Shown here piece after piece: positions 1-9,572 of a stretch of DNA of 64,000 nt. Source of the DNA: Pedobacter cryoconitis (lineage in GTDB: Bacteria > Bacteroidota > Bacteroidia > Sphingobacteriales > Sphingobacteriaceae). The DNA is taken from NCBI RefSeq assembly GCF_014207135.1, contig NZ_JACHCC010000001.1, forward strand, positions 620,001-684,000. The letters run 5' to 3'. Below the pieces are notes generated by a model. That model was not told the DNA's origin, did not search any database, and saw only the letters and a list, made by a program, of their open reading frames with translations. The translations under genes were made by a program, and so were the position numbers. Numbering within the stretch: position 1 is the first letter of the stretch; the number at the start of each line of letters is the position of its first letter.

Positions 1-405
1 GCACTAACCTATGTAGAAAATATTAAGGGTTACATTTATTCTATTTCACGTAATCGTAGTATCGACTATTTGCGCAAGCTGGCAAAAGAGGTAGATCTGA
101 TCAAAGTGTTGGCAGCACACCATCAGCAGTACGATAATAATGTCGATCAAAAGATAAATGCCAACGACCTGCAACTAATCATCGAGCAGGCCTTATATTT
201 CCTTTCCGATCCCAAAAAGAAAATTTTTCAGATGAGCAAAATTGATGGAATGAGCCACGATGAGATTGCTGAGTTAATGCATCTATCGAAGAGCACTGTC
301 AAAAATCACTTGTCGGAAACTTTAAAATACCTGCGCCAATATTTTAAGGATCGCCCCGAACATGAATATCTTTTAATTTTATTGGTCATTAACTTACTGA
401 ACTAA
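1..405 (+). CDS. ECF sigma-70 family RNA polymerase sigma factor (5' partial)
   Basis: The reading frame is open from base 1, so the start lies outside the window. The visible 134 codons begin inside region 2 (VENIKGYIYSISRNRSIDYLRK) and run into region 4, where the helix-turn-helix MSHDEIAELMHLSKSTVKNHL recognises the -35 element. Such short sigma factors in Bacteroidota are normally held by a FecR-type anti-sigma and signalled by a SusC-like receptor with an STN domain; both occur downstream at 1660 and 2957. A GH16 gene on the opposite strand sits between this gene and the FecR gene. The TTG at 70 is internal and not a start. Family assignment is secure; pairing with this FecR is inferred from position. 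Confidence 0.9.
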   Translation, partial: ALTYVENIKGYIYSISRNRSIDYLRKLAKEVDLIKVLAAHHQQYDNNVDQKINANDLQLIIEQALYFLSDPKKKIFQMSKIDGMSHDEIAELMHLSKSTVKNHLSETLKYLRQYFKDRPEHEYLLILLVINLLN

Positions 406-411
406 ATTATA

Positions 412-450
412 AAAGCGAAAGGCCCGGATTGATTCCTGACCTTTTGCTTT
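412..450. terminator. Bidirectional hairpin between sigma factor and GH16 gene
   Basis: Arms AAAGCGAAAGG (412-422) and CCTTTTGCTTT (440-450) pair over 11 positions with one G-T wobble, flanked by A and T runs. It lies between two convergent genes, as expected for a shared intrinsic terminator. Confidence 0.6.
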
Positions 451-490
451 AAAACAATTGAATGTAAGATTGTGTAATCAGGTTTTAGGC

Positions 491-1405
491 TTATAAGGTT
501 CTTTTGTCAACGGTTACATAATCAACCCACAACATGGTTTTGCTGAACAGGTTGATCTGGCTGTTATTAAAAATACCGATATTATTATTTGAACCCACGT
601 TAAGGTTGAAAATGATATTATGAGGACCAAAGTTTTGTAATTTCAGATTGCCGTTTATTGCATTAGTATAAGAAGACACTGTTACGCCATCCAACTGAAT
701 GGTTACCGTTATATTTCCATTTTCGTTTTTCCAGTACTCGTCATATGTATGCCAGCCGGAATTTACGCCATATGGTTTTTCGCAGGTATTGCCCAGTTGG
801 TTATTATTGGCCGATGAGCCGTAAAAAAGATTACTGGCGTATTTTGCGCTGTTGCCAAACGAATAACCTTCCATGATGTCTATCTCGCCTTGTACCGGCC
901 AGTTAGTTTCCTGTACGGTCCAAAATGCCGGCCATGCCCCATATGTTTGTGCGAAATCTTTCCATGTGGTGCCATCCAAAGCTATTAGCTTTATAGAAGC
1001 ACTGGTTCTATATTCTTCGTTCACACCCGGCTTGAAAGAGAAATTTGACTTCACAAGACCCGATTTATAGGTTCCTCCATTAGGTGTCGCAGTTAATACT
1101 AATACACTCCTTGAATCATAATTGCCGATTACCGGTACATTCGGATCATAAACACAAAGGCTCGAGTTATAATCTGCCCGATTGGCTTTCGTCCAGTTGC
1201 TAAAACTGCCACTATTAGTAAAATCATCAGTGAAAATCCGCGACCATGCGCTGACCTGGTTACTCAATTTAGGCCCCGTCCTGGCAGCAATTTGATCGAC
1301 AGGGATGTCTGCTGTGGGTTTCTGTTCTATCTTTTTACAGGACAGAATGATCGGTGAAGTGAGGTAAATAGCCATAAGGCAGATAAGTTTGCTTGCTTGT
1401 TTCAT
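491..1405 (-). CDS. Glycoside hydrolase family 16 lipoprotein (beta-glucanase type)
   Basis: GH16 enzymes are retaining endo-hydrolases of beta-glucans or galactans. The active-site signature EIDIME is at residues 174-179, giving the nucleophile and acid/base glutamates; aromatic residues cluster before it (AWPAFWTVQ). I chose the ATG at 1403-1405 because it gives a typical lipoprotein signal with lipobox ending at Cys23 followed by Lys-Lys; a longer frame to 1471 would bury this signal. The protein is probably surface-exposed and makes oligosaccharides for the SusCD pair at 2957-8022. It is transcribed opposite to the rest of the locus. The exact substrate (laminarin, mixed-linkage glucan, agar or carrageenan) cannot be told from the sequence alone. 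Confidence 0.88.
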   Translation of the reverse strand: MKQASKLICLMAIYLTSPIILSCKKIEQKPTADIPVDQIAARTGPKLSNQVSAWSRIFTDDFTNSGSFSNWTKANRADYNSSLCVYDPNVPVIGNYDSRSVLVLTATPNGGTYKSGLVKSNFSFKPGVNEEYRTSASIKLIALDGTTWKDFAQTYGAWPAFWTVQETNWPVQGEIDIMEGYSFGNSAKYASNLFYGSSANNNQLGNTCEKPYGVNSGWHTYDEYWKNENGNITVTIQLDGVTVSSYTNAINGNLKLQNFGPHNIIFNLNVGSNNNIGIFNNSQINLFSKTMLWVDYVTVDKRTL

Positions 1406-1659
1406 AATTATTTGGTTTAATTTGGTTTTGTCATTAGTTACCTCGCTTTCAGCGGGACGACTAATAAACACAAGACGTTAATTTAGGAATGACGTACTGC
1501 CAGAGAAAATGTTTCTTTGATATAGTCGATTTTGTTTCTGATGATAAGAAACTGTAAAAATAAATTATCATTAAGGCAGTACGTTTGGTTCTGACTGTTC
1601 GTCTTAGCTCTTACTGAACCCAAATTTTAGCCTTTTATAAACCTAATTTTCCTTTAAAT

Positions 1660-2820
1660 ATGCCCGAACTATCAAGATTGGAGTATCTATTGCAGCAATA
1701 TGCGGAAAGTAATTGTACGCACGATGAATTGCTTGAACTTATGGAGCTCATCAATAAAATGGGGGATGATCAGGAGCTGAGCAAGGCATTATCCGAGGTC
1801 TGGAAACAAATAAATCCGGCAGATCCGATTCCGAAAATAGATCAGGAACAGATTTTTAGAAATGTACTGGATTCCGGTAAAATTCATCGTTTGCCGGTCA
1901 GGAAATACCAAACTGTCAAATGGATTGCAGCAGCGATACTGTTGTTTTGTTTGGGTTTAGGTCTTCACAATATTAATAAACAGCGCGTTAGTGTTCAGGA
2001 TAATCTTTCGGCTGAGAAAGTTATTAAACCGGGTACGAACAGGGCAGTGTTAACGCTAGCAAATGGCAAAACCCTCAAATTAGATGATAACAACGCTGGT
2101 AATACACTTAAACAAGGAAACACCACCATCATTCGTTTAGGAAAAGGCCAGCTGGCTTACCTGGGTGATACAAAAAACAACAACGGCGATTTGGCTTATA
2201 ACACGCTCACTACACCTAAAGGTGGACAGTATCAGATTGAGCTGCCGGATGGTACCAGGGTTTGGCTCAATGCTTCATCATCCCTGCGTTTCCCGGTCCA
2301 GTTCCAGGGCGAAAACCGTCGCGTGATACTTGAAGGGGAGGCTTATTTTGAAGTTGCGAAAAATAAATATAAACCTTTCCATGTGGAGGTGAATCATACT
2401 GATATACAAGTGCTGGGTACGCATTTCAATGTTATGGGGTATGCCGACGAAGTCAGTACAAATACTACGCTGCTGGAGGGTTCTGTGCTAATTACAGCAG
2501 GTACCGAAACGGGCTTGCTAAAACCCGGCGAACAAGCTAAAGTAAAAGACGGTATTCATATTTCGAAGGCGGATCCCCTTGAGGCACTGGCATGGAAAAA
2601 CGGAAATTTCAATTTCGGACACGAAAAAATACAGAGCATCATGCGAAAGTTGTCCCGCTGGTACAATGTCGATGTGAAATATGAGGGCAATATTACCAAA
2701 GAGGGTTTTGTCGGTACTGTAAAACGGTCTAAAAAATTGTCAGATGTATTGGATGTTCTGGAGTCGACTGGGCTGGCACACTTTAAAGTTGAAGAAAGGA
2801 GCGTAACTGTTATGCCATAG
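1660..2820 (+). CDS. FecR-family anti-sigma factor
   Basis: A 386-residue single-pass inner-membrane anti-sigma factor. The N-terminal ~80 residues form the cytoplasmic sigma-binding part, a membrane segment follows at about 84-104 (VKWIAAAILLFCLGLGLH), then the periplasmic FecR domain (GGQYQIELPDGTRVWLNASS, continuing to EGEAYFEV) and a C-terminal DUF4974-type domain that contacts the receptor's STN domain. It lies 136 bases before the STN-containing SusC, its expected partner, and downstream of the ECF sigma factor at the window edge. It should hold that sigma factor until the receptor is occupied. The length is normal for the family. Confidence 0.93.
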   Translation: MPELSRLEYLLQQYAESNCTHDELLELMELINKMGDDQELSKALSEVWKQINPADPIPKIDQEQIFRNVLDSGKIHRLPVRKYQTVKWIAAAILLFCLGLGLHNINKQRVSVQDNLSAEKVIKPGTNRAVLTLANGKTLKLDDNNAGNTLKQGNTTIIRLGKGQLAYLGDTKNNNGDLAYNTLTTPKGGQYQIELPDGTRVWLNASSSLRFPVQFQGENRRVILEGEAYFEVAKNKYKPFHVEVNHTDIQVLGTHFNVMGYADEVSTNTTLLEGSVLITAGTETGLLKPGEQAKVKDGIHISKADPLEALAWKNGNFNFGHEKIQSIMRKLSRWYNVDVKYEGNITKEGFVGTVKRSKKLSDVLDVLESTGLAHFKVEERSVTVMP

Positions 2821-2956
2821 ACATCTACGATCAACACTTATTATAGGCCATAAACAAGTCCGGGGGCGGTCGAAGGCCCCCGAACGATGTCTGGTTCCTA
2901 TAACTAAATAATTGAGGCACAATTACAAATCCATTTAAACCAAACATTTCAAATAT

Positions 2957-5900
2957 ATGAAATTATACGCTCTGAGAGAGTGTAGGCTAACTGCTTTCAC
3001 CCATAAATTTTTGCGGGTCATGAGAATCACCTTATTTTTACTGATCAGTTTTTTCGTCCAATTGTCCTTTGCCGGGCATGCGCAAAAACTAACGATAGAC
3101 CAGGGCAATGTCACCTTCCTGAAAGCTATCCAGGAAATTCAGCACCAAAGCAATTTCCAGTTTGTTTATACTGATGAAATGCTGGATGGGACCCATCTGG
3201 TGAGCCTGTCATTTAAAAATGCTTCTTTAAAAGAAGTGTTGGATGCCTGTTTTAAAGGGCAACCGCTTAGTTATGTGATTAAAAACAACAATACAATAGT
3301 CCTGCGGCATAAGCCCGAAGGAATGGTAACCGGAAAGAACCAGCTTATTACCGTTCGGGGTAAAGTACTCGATAATAAGGGCCTGCCACTGATCGGTGTA
3401 ACGGTGAAAATTAAGGGTTTGTCAGTGGGGGCAGTGACTGATAATCTCGGGAACTTTATTATCCATGCAAATAATAGCAGCGATATTTTAGTATTTAGCT
3501 ACACGGGTTTTGTGAGTCAGGAAGTACAGGTAGGCGAACAAACAGTGGTTAATATTGTGCTCCTGGAATCTGTAAAATCACTTGATAACATTGTGGTCAT
3601 AGGCTACGGTACACAAAAGCGGGGCGATCTGAATGGTGCTGTATCATCTATCAGTGCAAAAGACATAGCCAACGTTCCGCAAACTAGTATCGACCAGATG
3701 TTGCAGGGTAAAGCAGCCGGACTTACAATTACCCAAAACTCGGGTGCACCTGGAAGTTCCACATCGGTTCATATCCGAGGCATCACCTCATTAAGCGGTA
3801 GTAACGAACCTCTGTATGTGATAGATGGAGTGCCTGTTTCGGGCGATGCGACCAACTTTGGGACCAGTAAAAACTCGCCTTTACAATCGATCAATAATGA
3901 CCAAACTGCGGTAAGTCCGTTATCGCTGATCAACCCGAACGATATTGAATCTGTCGATGTGTTGAAAGACGCTTCGGCGGCAGCTATTTATGGCAGCCGG
4001 GCTTCCAACGGCGTTATCATTATCACTACAAAACGCGGAAAAAATTCATCGGCGAAGGTAACTTACGACGGATGGCTGGGTTATCAGCAGCCGGCAAAGT
4101 ATTTGAAGATGATGGATCTTAAGCAATACGCTAATTTGCAAAATACTTTAGGTGATTTATACGGTGCGGTGCGCCCCGAATTTGCTGATCCTAGTTTATT
4201 AGGAACCGGAACTGACTGGCAGCGGGCAATTTTTCGTACAGCGATGATGCAAAGTCACCAGATTTCAGTATCAGGCGGTAAGGATGGCTCAAATTATTAT
4301 TTGTCGGGTGGCTATTTGAAACAGGACGGGATGGTTATCGGCTCGGGTTTCGACAGATACTCTTTTCGTTCAAATGTAAATAGCCAGGTGAAAAATTGGT
4401 TGAATGTGGGGATGACGCTTTCTGGAAGCCGTACCAACGAAAATGTTGTATTGAATGATAATAACGGTATTATTTATAATGCCTTGCTCAGTGCACCTGA
4501 TATTGCTGTTTACAATGCTGACGGAAGTTATGCAGGACCACCCGAAAGCCAGATTGGAGGTGCAATAAACCCGGTAGCGCAGGCATTGAGTATTACCAAT
4601 AACCTTATACGCAACAAGATTAACGGTAATATCTACGGAGATATCCGCTTCTCAAAGGATCTTTCCCTGCGTTCGGAATTAGGCGGGGATTTTAATTTTA
4701 CCGATAACCGGTTATTTAACCCTACTTACGCATGGGGCAGGTTTGTGAATACTACAGCGTCATTAAGCGAACTGTCTACGCAGAACACTTTCTGGGATTG
4801 GAAGGAATATCTTACTTATAACCACACTTTTAATTCAAAACATGCAATCACAGCACTGCTGGGGCACGAAGTACAGCAATACACCTATAGAGGCGTATCT
4901 GCTTATCGCCAGAAGTTTTTTAGCAACGATGTTCAGACGCTCAACTTAGGTGACGCCGCAACCGCACGTAACGATGAATATAAGGGAAGCGGTGTACTGG
5001 AATCGGCCTACGCACGGGGAATTTATACTTATGATGGCAAATATAGCCTGACTGCTACAATACGTGCGGATAAATCATCCAATTTTGTACCAGGTAAAAA
5101 CGTTGGTTATTTTCCATCATTTGCTGCCTCCTGGCGCATATCAGATGAGTCTTTTATGGCAAAGACAAAGTCTGTTGCCGATAACATCAAATTGCGTGTA
5201 GGTTACGGGCAGGTAGGCAACCAGGATGTGGGCGGCTATTTATTCGGTTCGTCTTTAAGTCCTACAGTGACCGGATTGGGAACGGGCTTCTTTTTCAATC
5301 AAATCCCTAATCCAAAACTAACCTGGCAAACTTCCATTCAAACGGATATCGGAATAGATGCCAGCTTCTTTGACAGCCGGCTGGATGTGACTTTCGACTG
5401 GTATAACAAAACGTCTAAAAACTTTTTGTTTCAGCAACCTTTGCCTGCATATCTTGTGGGAGATGCCAGTTACCTGGGGGGGATAAATCCACCAACTATT
5501 AATGGCGGTAATTTGCAAAATAAAGGGTTTGAATTTACAATCCGGTCGCAGAATATCCGTAGTAATAAATTCCGTTGGAGTTCAACGTTTATATTCTCTC
5601 ATTATAATAACAAAGTATTATCACTGGCTAACAACAGCGGTCCGCTGATTGGTGAAGTGATGAATGGTTTTCTGCATTTGCCGGTAACGCGCACAGTTGT
5701 AGGAAGATCTATTGGTGAATTTTACGGTTATAAGGTTGCGGGGACATTTAAAACTGATGAACAATTAAGGAATGCCCCGGTACAATTTGGTCGTCCTGTT
5801 TCGCCTACCCAGGCTGGTACCTGGTTAGGGGATGTACAATATGTGGATATTGACCATAATGGTAAAATTGACGAGAATGACCAGACCTTCCTGGGAAGTC

Positions 5901-6409
5901 CCAATCCTAAATTTACCTACGGGTTCACCAATAATTTTACTTACAAGGCATTCGACCTCTCTGTTTTTCTCAGTGGATCATATGGCGCAAAAATCCTTAA
6001 CGTGCTGAACAGGACCATCGGAGGATTATCCAGCCTATATCAGAATCAGCTCGCTTCTGAAGCTGCCTTTTGGACACCTGTTAATTCAACATCCAATATT
6101 CCGGCTCCCAAAGGTGGTACAGATAATCCAAACCTGGCTATTTCCGACAGGTACTTGGAGAGTGGTTCTTACCTTCGGATCCAGAATGTAAGTTTGGGAT
6201 ACAACCTCCCTGCTAGTTTTATTAACCGTGTAAAGTTAAGTAAGTTAAGGGTTTATGCCAGCGTACAAAACTTATACACTTTTACCCCTTACAAAGGATA
6301 CGACCCCGAGATCGGATCTGCAAACCAAAATGTTTTTTTAACCAACATTGATCTGGGCAGGTATCCCATACCACGGACCATCACATTTGGAATTAATGCA
6401 GAGTTTTAA
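2957..6409 (+). CDS. SusC/RagA-like TonB-dependent receptor with STN domain
   Basis: This 1150-residue outer-membrane importer moves large ligands, usually glycans, with TonB energy. In order: an N-terminal hydrophobic export signal (about 20-42), an STN domain (about 50-115) that signals to FecR, a carboxypeptidase-regulatory-like domain (about 130-205), the plug (from IVVIGYGTQKRGDL, with ASAAAIYGSRASNGVI) and a 22-strand barrel ending in an aromatic/Phe C-terminus (NAEF). The STN domain marks it as a transducing receptor for the upstream FecR/sigma pair. A SusD gene follows 14 bases after the stop, so they form one operon. The ligand is inferred to be a beta-glucan from the nearby GH16 enzyme. 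Confidence 0.95.
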   Translation: MKLYALRECRLTAFTHKFLRVMRITLFLLISFFVQLSFAGHAQKLTIDQGNVTFLKAIQEIQHQSNFQFVYTDEMLDGTHLVSLSFKNASLKEVLDACFKGQPLSYVIKNNNTIVLRHKPEGMVTGKNQLITVRGKVLDNKGLPLIGVTVKIKGLSVGAVTDNLGNFIIHANNSSDILVFSYTGFVSQEVQVGEQTVVNIVLLESVKSLDNIVVIGYGTQKRGDLNGAVSSISAKDIANVPQTSIDQMLQGKAAGLTITQNSGAPGSSTSVHIRGITSLSGSNEPLYVIDGVPVSGDATNFGTSKNSPLQSINNDQTAVSPLSLINPNDIESVDVLKDASAAAIYGSRASNGVIIITTKRGKNSSAKVTYDGWLGYQQPAKYLKMMDLKQYANLQNTLGDLYGAVRPEFADPSLLGTGTDWQRAIFRTAMMQSHQISVSGGKDGSNYYLSGGYLKQDGMVIGSGFDRYSFRSNVNSQVKNWLNVGMTLSGSRTNENVVLNDNNGIIYNALLSAPDIAVYNADGSYAGPPESQIGGAINPVAQALSITNNLIRNKINGNIYGDIRFSKDLSLRSELGGDFNFTDNRLFNPTYAWGRFVNTTASLSELSTQNTFWDWKEYLTYNHTFNSKHAITALLGHEVQQYTYRGVSAYRQKFFSNDVQTLNLGDAATARNDEYKGSGVLESAYARGIYTYDGKYSLTATIRADKSSNFVPGKNVGYFPSFAASWRISDESFMAKTKSVADNIKLRVGYGQVGNQDVGGYLFGSSLSPTVTGLGTGFFFNQIPNPKLTWQTSIQTDIGIDASFFDSRLDVTFDWYNKTSKNFLFQQPLPAYLVGDASYLGGINPPTINGGNLQNKGFEFTIRSQNIRSNKFRWSSTFIFSHYNNKVLSLANNSGPLIGEVMNGFLHLPVTRTVVGRSIGEFYGYKVAGTFKTDEQLRNAPVQFGRPVSPTQAGTWLGDVQYVDIDHNGKIDENDQTFLGSPNPKFTYGFTNNFTYKAFDLSVFLSGSYGAKILNVLNRTIGGLSSLYQNQLASEAAFWTPVNSTSNIPAPKGGTDNPNLAISDRYLESGSYLRIQNVSLGYNLPASFINRVKLSKLRVYASVQNLYTFTPYKGYDPEIGSANQNVFLTNIDLGRYPIPRTITFGINAEF

Positions 6410-6423
6410 ACTTGAAAGAAAAT

Positions 6424-8022
6424 ATGAAAATATATAGAAAATATATACTATCTCTTGGCCTTATCAGTTGCCTTATTGGCCAGGGTTGTAAAAAGGAATT
6501 TTTTAACCGTCCGCCCGAAAGTGCACTGACACTGGACAACTTTTATCAAAATGCCGACCAGGTTAGATCCAGTACCAACGGGCTTTACAATGCACCTTGG
6601 TTTAACTGGAATAATCAGGCAAGCTGGGCCATCACTGAGTTATACGGAGGTAACGCCCGAACCTATTCAAGCGACGTTGTCAACTTCGGCAAATTTGCGG
6701 TAACCGGCGATAATATTGTATTAAGCAACGGATGGAATTCACTATTTACTGTTGTAGCACAATCTAATGCGCTGATTAATAATCTGAAAAATAATGTTCC
6801 TGCATCGGTGCCGGTTGCAATAGTAAATAATGCACTTGGCGAAGCACACCTAATGCGCGGGCTTGCTTATTTTTATCTGGTAAGGGTTTGGGGTAACTTA
6901 CCGATTATTGAAAACAGCCTGAACTATGTGGATAATTACCAAATCAATACGAATCCCGTGAGTGACGTGTACAAATTCATTGTGAATGATTTAAAGTTTG
7001 CAGAAAGTAATTGTACCCCAATGGTCAGAAATGGCTCATCACAGGCCCAAGGTCATGTTTCCAGTGGTTCAGCAACCGCTTTACTAGCCAAAGTATATCT
7101 TTATATGGGCGATTATACCAATGCACGTATCTGCGCCGAAAAAGTCATCAACAGCGGCGAATTTAAACTTTACGGTGTTGATGTAGCCGGGAAAAGCTAT
7201 AATGATCTTTTTAAGACGGCTAATAATAATAATGAAGAATCGGTAATCGCCATCCAATGGTTAGGTGGCAGCTCTTACGGGCATGGTAACTCTTTACAGG
7301 CTTCTTTTGCCTATAATTCTACCATTACTGGTACAGGTGATGGTTATGCTGCAATTGGTCCTTCGGTTGATTTACAGCAAACTTACGAACCAGGTGATCA
7401 ACGCATTTATGGCACGATTATGTTAGCCGGTGCCAAATATCCCGAACTTACACAGGCTAACGGAGGCTTCACAGTTCCGGCAGATGTAAATGCACAGGAT
7501 ACCCGGGCTGCCATCAAGAAATATGTAGTTGGAACACCTGCAGACAACGGGGGGCTGGGAGCACAGTTCTCTGCTGGGAATAATACCTATTTAATGCGGT
7601 ATGCAGACGTGTTGCTTATTGAAGCTGAAGCAGTACTGGCTGGTACCACCAGCACATCTGATCCGGCTGCCTTAATACCTTTTAACAAGGTACGGTTACG
7701 CGCCGGGCTTAATGCTTTACCTGCCATTACCCAGGCAAATATATTGCATGAACGCCGGGTTGAATTTGCGATAGAAGGCGATTATTGGTTTGACTTGTAC
7801 AGAATGGATGGATGGAATGGTATTATAGCTAACCAGCATCCTAAAGCCATTGCACTCATTAGCAACCAGGAACGCGGCATTTATAGTGCTGATAAACCAC
7901 CTTTAGTCTACTCTCAGAAGTTTATACCAACTAATGCGAATTTCGTTTTTCCATATCCGGCAGCCGAATTGGCTCAGAATCCGAAGCTCAATCAGGCACC
8001 GGTTCCTTATGTATTTAAATAA
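6424..8022 (+). CDS. SusD/RagB-like surface glycan-binding lipoprotein
   Basis: SusD proteins form the lid of the SusC channel and hand over ligand. The start at ATG 6424 is preferred over an upstream TTG at 6412 because it gives a compact lipoprotein signal with Cys22 followed by Lys-Lys. The SusD fold shows in the LMRGLAYFYLVRVWGNLPII segment (TPR-like helix pair near residues 145-165) and the C-terminal RVEFAIEGDYWFDLYR block. Length (532 aa) is normal. It sits between SusC and an IPT-domain lipoprotein in one operon. Confidence 0.94.
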   Translation: MKIYRKYILSLGLISCLIGQGCKKEFFNRPPESALTLDNFYQNADQVRSSTNGLYNAPWFNWNNQASWAITELYGGNARTYSSDVVNFGKFAVTGDNIVLSNGWNSLFTVVAQSNALINNLKNNVPASVPVAIVNNALGEAHLMRGLAYFYLVRVWGNLPIIENSLNYVDNYQINTNPVSDVYKFIVNDLKFAESNCTPMVRNGSSQAQGHVSSGSATALLAKVYLYMGDYTNARICAEKVINSGEFKLYGVDVAGKSYNDLFKTANNNNEESVIAIQWLGGSSYGHGNSLQASFAYNSTITGTGDGYAAIGPSVDLQQTYEPGDQRIYGTIMLAGAKYPELTQANGGFTVPADVNAQDTRAAIKKYVVGTPADNGGLGAQFSAGNNTYLMRYADVLLIEAEAVLAGTTSTSDPAALIPFNKVRLRAGLNALPAITQANILHERRVEFAIEGDYWFDLYRMDGWNGIIANQHPKAIALISNQERGIYSADKPPLVYSQKFIPTNANFVFPYPAAELAQNPKLNQAPVPYVFK

Positions 8023-8032
8023 TTAAAAGATT

Positions 8033-9196
8033 ATGAAAGAAAATGCTTATTCACCATATAAGGTGGCTTTTTTTTTGCTTATTTGCTTAACAACTATTTT
8101 TGTTTCCTGCAAAAAAGACAATAATGGTCATTCGGGGGCACCCATTATCTCCCGCGTGAGAACCGTTTCCAAAGACTCTCTTTTGAAGAGTGTGGTTACC
8201 CGTGTTAACCTGGATTCAAATAAGGTGGCTGATCAGATCAAACAGGTCGCCTTTGATTCTACAGTGACCTCAGGTAGACTAAATGGGTTATATGCCATAG
8301 TTGGAAACAATTTGGCTACCACTTCGCAGGTGTTTTTTAACGGTATGTCGGCTTATTTTAATCCAGCGCTCTTAACCGATAAGAGTATCATTATTGCTAT
8401 ACCGGCAAATGCTCCATGGGGAGCCGGACAGACTAATAAAATAACTATCGTTACCAGATATGGTCAGACAGATTTTAATTTTGCCATACAGCAGCCACCA
8501 GCAACAATTACATCTATTACTCCTCTCGCAGGCAGTCCGGGGGATGTGATCACACTAACTGGTACTAATTTTAATGGTGTGAGCAGCATCAGATTTGATA
8601 ACGTTGAGGCTAAAATTGTAGGGGCGACTGATACTCAGTTGAAGGTAAGTGTGCCTGCGGGGGTGGTACAGGCCTATATTTATGTGACTACACCGGGTGG
8701 AACTGTAAAATCCCCTACGGCATTCGGCTTTAAGTACCTGGTTTATGATGATGCGCTGGCTAATGGCTGGTGGGTAGGTGGTTGGAATGGCGGTGATAAG
8801 CCGGATTTCAGCAATACGACTCCGGTAAAAAGAGGATCTCATTCTATTGCCGTCACTTATTCAGGAGGTTTTGCAGGTTTCCAGATTGGCAACGGAGGCG
8901 GAACCATCAGCCTCGCGGACAAATCAGCTATTAAGCTGTCTATTTATGGCGGAGCAGGTTCGGATGGGCATGTTGTTCGCATCATGGTTATGGGAGCTGA
9001 TAAAGACGGAAAGCAGGCGACCGGAGATAATGATGGCGTGGTCGTTACCTTAAAAAAGGGTGAGTGGACAGATTTTACTATCCCGTTAACCAGTTTTGGT
9101 ACACGACCGGTTGTTCTGGAGCAATTGCGGATACAGGAACTTAGTGGCATTTCATCTCCCGAAACGATTTATATCGATGATATAGGGTTTATTTAA
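8033..9196 (+). CDS. IPT/TIG-domain surface glycan-binding lipoprotein (SusE/F-position)
   Basis: A 387-residue lipoprotein with a lipobox ending at Cys26 and Lys-Lys after it. The middle part (about 155-235, from PATITSITPLAGSPGDVITL) is an IPT/TIG immunoglobulin-like domain, and the N-terminal part may hold another. The C-terminal part (about 240-387), rich in Gly, Trp and Asp and beginning near GWWVGGWNGG, resembles a jelly-roll carbohydrate-binding module. It starts 10 bases after SusD. Position and architecture match the surface glycan-binding proteins of polysaccharide-utilisation loci, which are diverse in sequence; the function is inferred from these features. Confidence 0.82.
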   Translation: MKENAYSPYKVAFFLLICLTTIFVSCKKDNNGHSGAPIISRVRTVSKDSLLKSVVTRVNLDSNKVADQIKQVAFDSTVTSGRLNGLYAIVGNNLATTSQVFFNGMSAYFNPALLTDKSIIIAIPANAPWGAGQTNKITIVTRYGQTDFNFAIQQPPATITSITPLAGSPGDVITLTGTNFNGVSSIRFDNVEAKIVGATDTQLKVSVPAGVVQAYIYVTTPGGTVKSPTAFGFKYLVYDDALANGWWVGGWNGGDKPDFSNTTPVKRGSHSIAVTYSGGFAGFQIGNGGGTISLADKSAIKLSIYGGAGSDGHVVRIMVMGADKDGKQATGDNDGVVVTLKKGEWTDFTIPLTSFGTRPVVLEQLRIQELSGISSPETIYIDDIGFI

Positions 9197-9200
9197 CTGC

Positions 9201-9265
9201 TAAGCTGCCGGAATACGAATACGATCATTTGGCTTAAAATCATACAAGCGTGTTCTGGCAGCTTA
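9201..9265. repeat. Long-loop inverted repeat after the first SusCD operon
   Basis: TAAGCTGCCGGAA (9201-9213) and TTCTGGCAGCTTA (9253-9265) are complementary with one wobble, separated by 39 bases. It may end the operon, but the loop is long and no U-tract follows. Confidence 0.35.
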
Positions 9266-9290
9266 CTTATCAACTTAAATAAGCAACTTT

Positions 9291-9572
9291 ATGGCCAAAC
9301 AAACTATGATGTCGCATATAATATTAACGAGTATTGGCTGGTTAGGCGTGGCCTTATGTACATTGGGTTATTTACTCCTGAGTACAAATGTGATTAAGGC
9401 AAAGTCTGTCACTTTTCAGTTGATGAATGTTTTTGGAGGACTTTTTTTGGTTGCAGTGGCCGTTGAGAGCCGGGATATTCCAAACGCTGCTGCCAATCTA
9501 TTGTGGATGTTTATAGCGCTATATGCATTAACACGACATTTAAAAACTCAAAAGTCGGTTAAAAAGGACTAA
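9291..9572 (+). CDS. CBU_0592-like small membrane protein
   Basis: A 93-residue protein with three hydrophobic stretches (about 8-28, 40-58 and 65-82), including IGWLGVALCTLGYLLLSTN and AANLLWMFIALYALTRHL. The pattern of a GWxG-LGY opening helix and a terminal NLLW helix resembles the CBU_0592 family of small inner-membrane proteins, whose role is unknown. It stands alone between the first SusCD operon and a convergent TetR gene, whose stop overlaps its end by four bases. Family recognition is from memory and moderate. Confidence 0.6.
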   Translation: MAKQTMMSHIILTSIGWLGVALCTLGYLLLSTNVIKAKSVTFQLMNVFGGLFLVAVAVESRDIPNAAANLLWMFIALYALTRHLKTQKSVKKD

